Positions 60,563-64,000 of a DNA stretch of 64,000 bases are shown piece by piece (positions within the stretch are counted from its first letter, which is position 1; each line of letters begins with the position of its first letter). Origin of the DNA: Blastococcus saxobsidens. Its GTDB lineage: Bacteria; Actinomycetota; Actinomycetes; Mycobacteriales; Geodermatophilaceae. Location: positions 1 to 64,000 of the forward strand of contig NZ_JAAGWG010000012.1 of NCBI RefSeq assembly GCF_010682065.1. The letters are read 5' to 3'. A program made the position numbers and the translations under genes. The notes below the pieces were generated by a model. The model saw only the letters and a list, made by a program, of their open reading frames with translations. It was not told where the DNA came from and did not search any database.

Positions 60563-60682
60563 TTGCGGCGCGGACGACGATCTCCGTCGCCGCCCGAGTT
60601 CAGGCGACCCCTCGTACCGGCCGGGTCGGCACTCGACACCCGACCGCGGCCGGCCGGGTGCCGGGCGCGGGCGCGGGACGGG

Positions 60683-61747
60683 TCAGCGGTAGGAGCCGGT
60701 CAGCTCCGCGGCCGGTGCGGCGGCGTCGGGCCGCTCCCGCAGGCTCCCGGCGACCCAGGCGGGCACTCCGCGGCCGGTCAGCAGCCGGACGGCGGCATCG
60801 GCGTGCTCCGCCGCCACCGCGGCGACCATGCCCACCCCGCAGTTGAACGCCCGCTCCGACTCCGCGCGCGGCACCCCGTGCTCCTCCATGAGGCGCACCG
60901 CCGCCGGCAGCGCCCACGTGCCGCGGTCCAGCACGGCCTGCAGCCCGTCGGGGACCACCCGCGCCGTGTTGCCGGCCAGCCCGCCACCGGTGATGTGCGC
61001 GTAGGCGTGCACGCCCTCGACACCGAGCTCGTCCACGAGCGCGAGGCAGTCCAGCGCGTAGATGCGGGTGGGCTCGAGGAGCTCGTTCCCCAGCGGGCGG
61101 TCCAGCCCGGCCGGGGTGCCGGTCAGGTCCAGGCCGGCGGCGGAGACCACCCGGCGGACCAGCGAGTAGCCGTTGGAGTGGAAGCCCGAGGAGGCCATCG
61201 CGATCACCGCGTCGCCGGCCCGCACGCGCTCGGGGCCGAGGACGGCGTCGGCCTCGACGACCCCGACCGCGGTGGCGGCCAGGTCGTACTCGTCGGCGTC
61301 CATGAGGTCGCCGTGCTCGGCGGTCTCCCCGCCCACCAGCGCGGCGCCGGCCTGGGTGCAGCCGGCGGCGATGCCGGTGACGATCGCGGCGATCCGCTCG
61401 GGGACGACCTTGCCGCAGGCCACGTAGTCCTGCAGGAAGAGCGGCTCGGCGCCGCAGGCGACCAGGTCGTCGACGACCATGGCCACCAGGTCGATGCCGA
61501 CCGTGTCGTGCCGGTCCAGCTGCCGCGCCAGGGCGATCTTCGTGCCGACGCCGTCGGTCGAGGAGGCCAGCAGCGGCTTGCGGTACTTCGCGGTGTCCAG
61601 CGCGAAGAGACCGGCGAACCCGCCCAGCCCGCCGACGACCTCCGGCCGGTTGGTCTTCTCGACCGCGGTCCGCATGAGCGTGACCGCGCGCTCGCCGGCG
61701 TCGATGTCGACGCCGGAGGCGGCGTACGTGAACTCGGGCCCGGTCAT
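60683..61747 (-). CDS. purM: Phosphoribosylformylglycinamidine cyclo-ligase (AIR synthetase)
   Basis: A 354-residue enzyme of purine synthesis that makes aminoimidazole ribotide from FGAM with ATP. Diagnostic parts: YAASGVDIDAGERAV at the start, GGFAGLFAL, LLASSTDGVGTKIALA, GIDLVAMVVDDLVACGAEPLFL, ALVGGETAEHGD, MASSGFHSNGYSLVR and AYAHITGGGLAGNTARVVP. It is complete and starts at an ATGA overlap with purF, so the two are translated together. Confidence 0.97.
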   Translation of the reverse strand: MTGPEFTYAASGVDIDAGERAVTLMRTAVEKTNRPEVVGGLGGFAGLFALDTAKYRKPLLASSTDGVGTKIALARQLDRHDTVGIDLVAMVVDDLVACGAEPLFLQDYVACGKVVPERIAAIVTGIAAGCTQAGAALVGGETAEHGDLMDADEYDLAATAVGVVEADAVLGPERVRAGDAVIAMASSGFHSNGYSLVRRVVSAAGLDLTGTPAGLDRPLGNELLEPTRIYALDCLALVDELGVEGVHAYAHITGGGLAGNTARVVPDGLQAVLDRGTWALPAAVRLMEEHGVPRAESERAFNCGVGMVAAVAAEHADAAVRLLTGRGVPAWVAGSLRERPDAAAPAAELTGSYR

Positions 61748-63282
61748 GGCCGACGCAGCGCGTCCTCGGCGCCACCGGGCACCGACGCCGTCCCGGCCTG
61801 CTGGCCGGTCCAGCCGGTGACCGCCCGCTGCCCGATGCCCTCGAGCACGTGCTTGCCCAGCACCTCGGGCTGGCCCAGGTCGATCGGGTACTGGCCGGTG
61901 AAGCAGGCGGTGCACAGCCGGTTGCGCGGCTGCTCCGTGGCGGCGATCAGCTCCTGCTCGGAGACGTAGCCCAGCGAGTCGGCGTTGATCGAGGCGCGCA
62001 CGCCGTCGATGTCCAGCCCGTTGGCGATCAGCTCGGCCCGGCTGGCGAAGTCGATGCCGTAGAAGCACGGCCACTTCACCGGCGGGGAGGCGATGCGCAC
62101 GTGCACCTCGACGGCGCCGGCCTCGCGCAACATCCGGATGAGCGCGCGCTGGGTGTTGCCGCGGACGATCGAGTCGTCCACGACGACCAGCCGCTTGCCG
62201 CGGATGACGTCGCGCAGCGGGTTCAGCTTCAGCCGGATGCCCAGCTGCCGGATGGTCTGGCTGGGCTGGATGAACGTGCGGCCCACGTAGGAGTTCTTGA
62301 CCAGACCCAGGCCGTAGGGGATGCCCGACGCCTCGGCGAAGCCGACCGCCGCCGGGGTGCCCGACTCCGGCACCGGGATGACCAGGTCGGCCTCGGCCGG
62401 GTGCTCCTTGGCCAGCCGGCGGCCGATCTCCACGCGGGCGGCGTGCACGCCGCGCCCGGAGATCGTGGTGTCGGGGCGGGCGAGGTAGACGTACTCGAAC
62501 ACGCAGCCCTTGGGCTGGGCCGGGGCGAAGTGCTGACTGCGCAGACCGTTCTCGTCGATCGCGATCAGCTCGCCGGGCTCCACCTCGCGCACCATGGAGG
62601 CGCCCACGATGTCCAGGGCCGCCGTCTCGCTGGCCACGACCCAGCCGCGCTCCAGCCGGCCGAGCACCAGCGGCCGCACGCCCTGCGGGTCGCGGGCGGC
62701 GTAGAGGGTGTCCTCGTCCATGAAGGTCAGGCTGAAGGCGCCGCGCAGCTGCGGGAGCACCTCCATCGCGGCGGCCTCGACGGACAGGTCGGGGCGGGCG
62801 GCGATCAGCGCGGTGATCAGGTCGGAGTCGTTGGTGGCGAGGAACGCCCCGGCGACGCCGTCGTCGGCCGCCTTGACGGCCAGCTCCGCGGTGTTCACCA
62901 GATTCCCGTTGTGGCACAGCGCCAGACCGGTGCCGGCCTCCGTCGTGCGGAAGGTCGGCTGGGCGTTCTCCCAGGTGGACGCGCCCGTGGTGGAGTACCG
63001 CGTGTGGCCGACGGCGAGGTGGCCGCGCAGGCTGCCGAGGGTCGCCTCGTCGAAGACCTGGCTGACGAGCCCGAGGTCCTTGAAGACGACGACCGAGGCG
63101 CCGTCGGAGACGGCGATACCGGCCGCCTCCTGGCCCCGGTGCTGGAGCGCGTACAGGCCGAAATAGGTCAACTTCGCGACCTCTTCGCCCGGCGCCCAGA
63201 CACCGAAGACGCCACAGGCGTCCTGGGGCCCCGGGGACTGGGGATCGAGGTCGTGCGTCAGCCGTCCATCACCACGGGGCAC
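61744..63282 (-). CDS. purF: Amidophosphoribosyltransferase
   Basis: A 512-residue enzyme that starts purine synthesis, transferring ammonia from glutamine to PRPP. A short propeptide precedes the nucleophile in DACGVFGVW (Cys23). The glutaminase domain has YALQHRGQEAAGI and VGHTRYSTTGAS; the transferase domain has KRLVVVDDSIVRGNT (PRPP loop). Two further cysteines (KWPCFYG and LCTACFTG) suggest an Fe-S cluster as in the Bacillus enzyme. I chose the GTG at 63282; the frame stays open 20 codons further upstream. Confidence 0.96.
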   Translation of the reverse strand: MPRGDGRLTHDLDPQSPGPQDACGVFGVWAPGEEVAKLTYFGLYALQHRGQEAAGIAVSDGASVVVFKDLGLVSQVFDEATLGSLRGHLAVGHTRYSTTGASTWENAQPTFRTTEAGTGLALCHNGNLVNTAELAVKAADDGVAGAFLATNDSDLITALIAARPDLSVEAAAMEVLPQLRGAFSLTFMDEDTLYAARDPQGVRPLVLGRLERGWVVASETAALDIVGASMVREVEPGELIAIDENGLRSQHFAPAQPKGCVFEYVYLARPDTTISGRGVHAARVEIGRRLAKEHPAEADLVIPVPESGTPAAVGFAEASGIPYGLGLVKNSYVGRTFIQPSQTIRQLGIRLKLNPLRDVIRGKRLVVVDDSIVRGNTQRALIRMLREAGAVEVHVRIASPPVKWPCFYGIDFASRAELIANGLDIDGVRASINADSLGYVSEQELIAATEQPRNRLCTACFTGQYPIDLGQPEVLGKHVLEGIGQRAVTGWTGQQAGTASVPGGAEDALRRP

Positions 63283-63395
63283 GGGGTCGAGCGTACCGGC
63301 GCCCGCCACCCCGCCCCGAGCCGATCGGGTGGACCGCATCACTCCCCGGGTGCTGGACCGCGCCGCGCCGGGCCGCTGACCAGTACGGTCCCGCC

Positions 63396-64000
63396 ATGCG
63401 CGTGCCCCGGATGACCGGCGAGATCGAACGCCGGCTGCTGGTGAACTACCGCGTCGACCCGGCGGCGCTGCGGCCGCTGCTGCCGGAGCGCTTCCGCCCG
63501 CAGCTGGTCGAGGGTGCGGCCGTGGCCGGCATCTGCCTCATCCGGCTCGGCGATCTGCGGCCGCGCTGGACCCCCGCGCCACTGACCGGCCTCGGCCTCA
63601 CGACCGAGAACGCCGCCCACCGCATCGCCGTGGAGTGGGACGGTCCGGCGGGCGTCGAGTCCGGCGTCTACATCCCCCGGCGCGACACCGACTCCCGGCT
63701 GACGGTGCTGCTCGGTGGGCGGGCCTTTCCCGGAGTGCACTCCCGGGCCCGCTTCACCGTGGCGGAGAGCGACGACCGTCTGCGCGTGGCGTTCCGCAGC
63801 GACGACGGCCGGGCGGCGGTGGACGTGGCCGTGGCGGTCGAGCCGCGACTCGAGGGCAGCTCGCTGTTCCCCGATGTCGCGGCGGCCTCCCGGTTCTTCG
63901 AGCAGGGCACGGTCGGCTGGTCCCCCGCGCACCGCGCCGGGCAGGTCGAGGGAGTCCGGCTGGACACCACCGCGTGGCGGGTCGACCCGGGCCGGGTGCT
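63396..64000 (+). CDS. DUF2071 (YqjF-like) protein, 3' end outside window
   Basis: The first 201 codons of a DUF2071 family protein. It begins MTGEIERRLLVNYRVDPAALRPLLPERFRPQ after a short lead, with the characteristic GICLIRLGDLRPRW. The middle part VEWDGPAGVESGVYIPRRDTDSRLTVLLGG is typical too. Function of the family is unknown; it resembles acetoacetate decarboxylase-like folds. It diverges from purF with 113 bp between starts. Confidence 0.85.
   Translation, partial: MRVPRMTGEIERRLLVNYRVDPAALRPLLPERFRPQLVEGAAVAGICLIRLGDLRPRWTPAPLTGLGLTTENAAHRIAVEWDGPAGVESGVYIPRRDTDSRLTVLLGGRAFPGVHSRARFTVAESDDRLRVAFRSDDGRAAVDVAVAVEPRLEGSSLFPDVAAASRFFEQGTVGWSPAHRAGQVEGVRLDTTAWRVDPGRV

Noticed and set aside
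1..64000. CRISPR array or restriction-modification system
   Set aside because: No regularly spaced palindromic repeats with unique spacers and no Cas, methyltransferase or restriction endonuclease genes were seen.

Overview
The window is very GC-rich DNA with GTG and TTG starts, dense actinobacterial gene families (DUF3073, DUF5519, MmpL, GtrA, valine dehydrogenase) and tRNA genes without an encoded CCA. It fits an actinomycete of the Geodermatophilaceae type (Blastococcus, Geodermatophilus, Modestobacter). That placement rests on gene style and has not been tested by a phylogeny.

Left chromosomal arm (1-10.3 kb): a TetR regulator diverges from an overlapping phaC-phaZ pair for making and degrading polyhydroxyalkanoate. 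A BCCT choline or betaine carrier, two linked proteins of unknown function, a slipin-like SPFH protein and a HelD-type RNA polymerase-recycling ATPase follow.

Integrated element (10,366-38,441, about 28 kb): a 44-bp direct repeat bounds it. The right copy is the 3' part of an intact tRNA-Lys(TTT) gene beside a tyrosine integrase. It encodes a MobF relaxase with helicase motifs, an Xis-like protein, the integrase and a RES-Xre toxin-antitoxin pair. I see no TraB/FtsK translocase or replication initiator, so it looks like a mobilizable rather than self-transmissible element. Cargo comprises a TetR/MarR-controlled MmpL exporter; a P450-ferredoxin-reductase set with a decayed GMC oxidoreductase and a hotdog thioesterase; an HxlR-controlled DoxX-DUF5519-VOC operon; a MarR-controlled drug exporter; and several small or broken genes. 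TGTGGGCG boxes at exactly 11-bp spacing lie near both ends (three left, two right) and resemble integrase arm sites. The integrase stop codon lies inside the tRNA, so its C-terminus should differ between integrated and excised states.

Right chromosomal arm (38.5-64 kb): a lysE/argP-type amino acid export pair, malate:quinone oxidoreductase, a Rieske protein, a GtrA protein, a membrane metallophosphatase, several lipoproteins, a tRNA-Glu/Asp/Phe cluster, a glycosyltransferase, an MBL/AMP-ligase/GMC operon, an M23 coiled-coil peptidase, a sugar ABC transporter, a branched-chain amino acid dehydrogenase, and purM-purF (convergent with DUF3073). One lipoprotein gene here carries an apparent frameshift.
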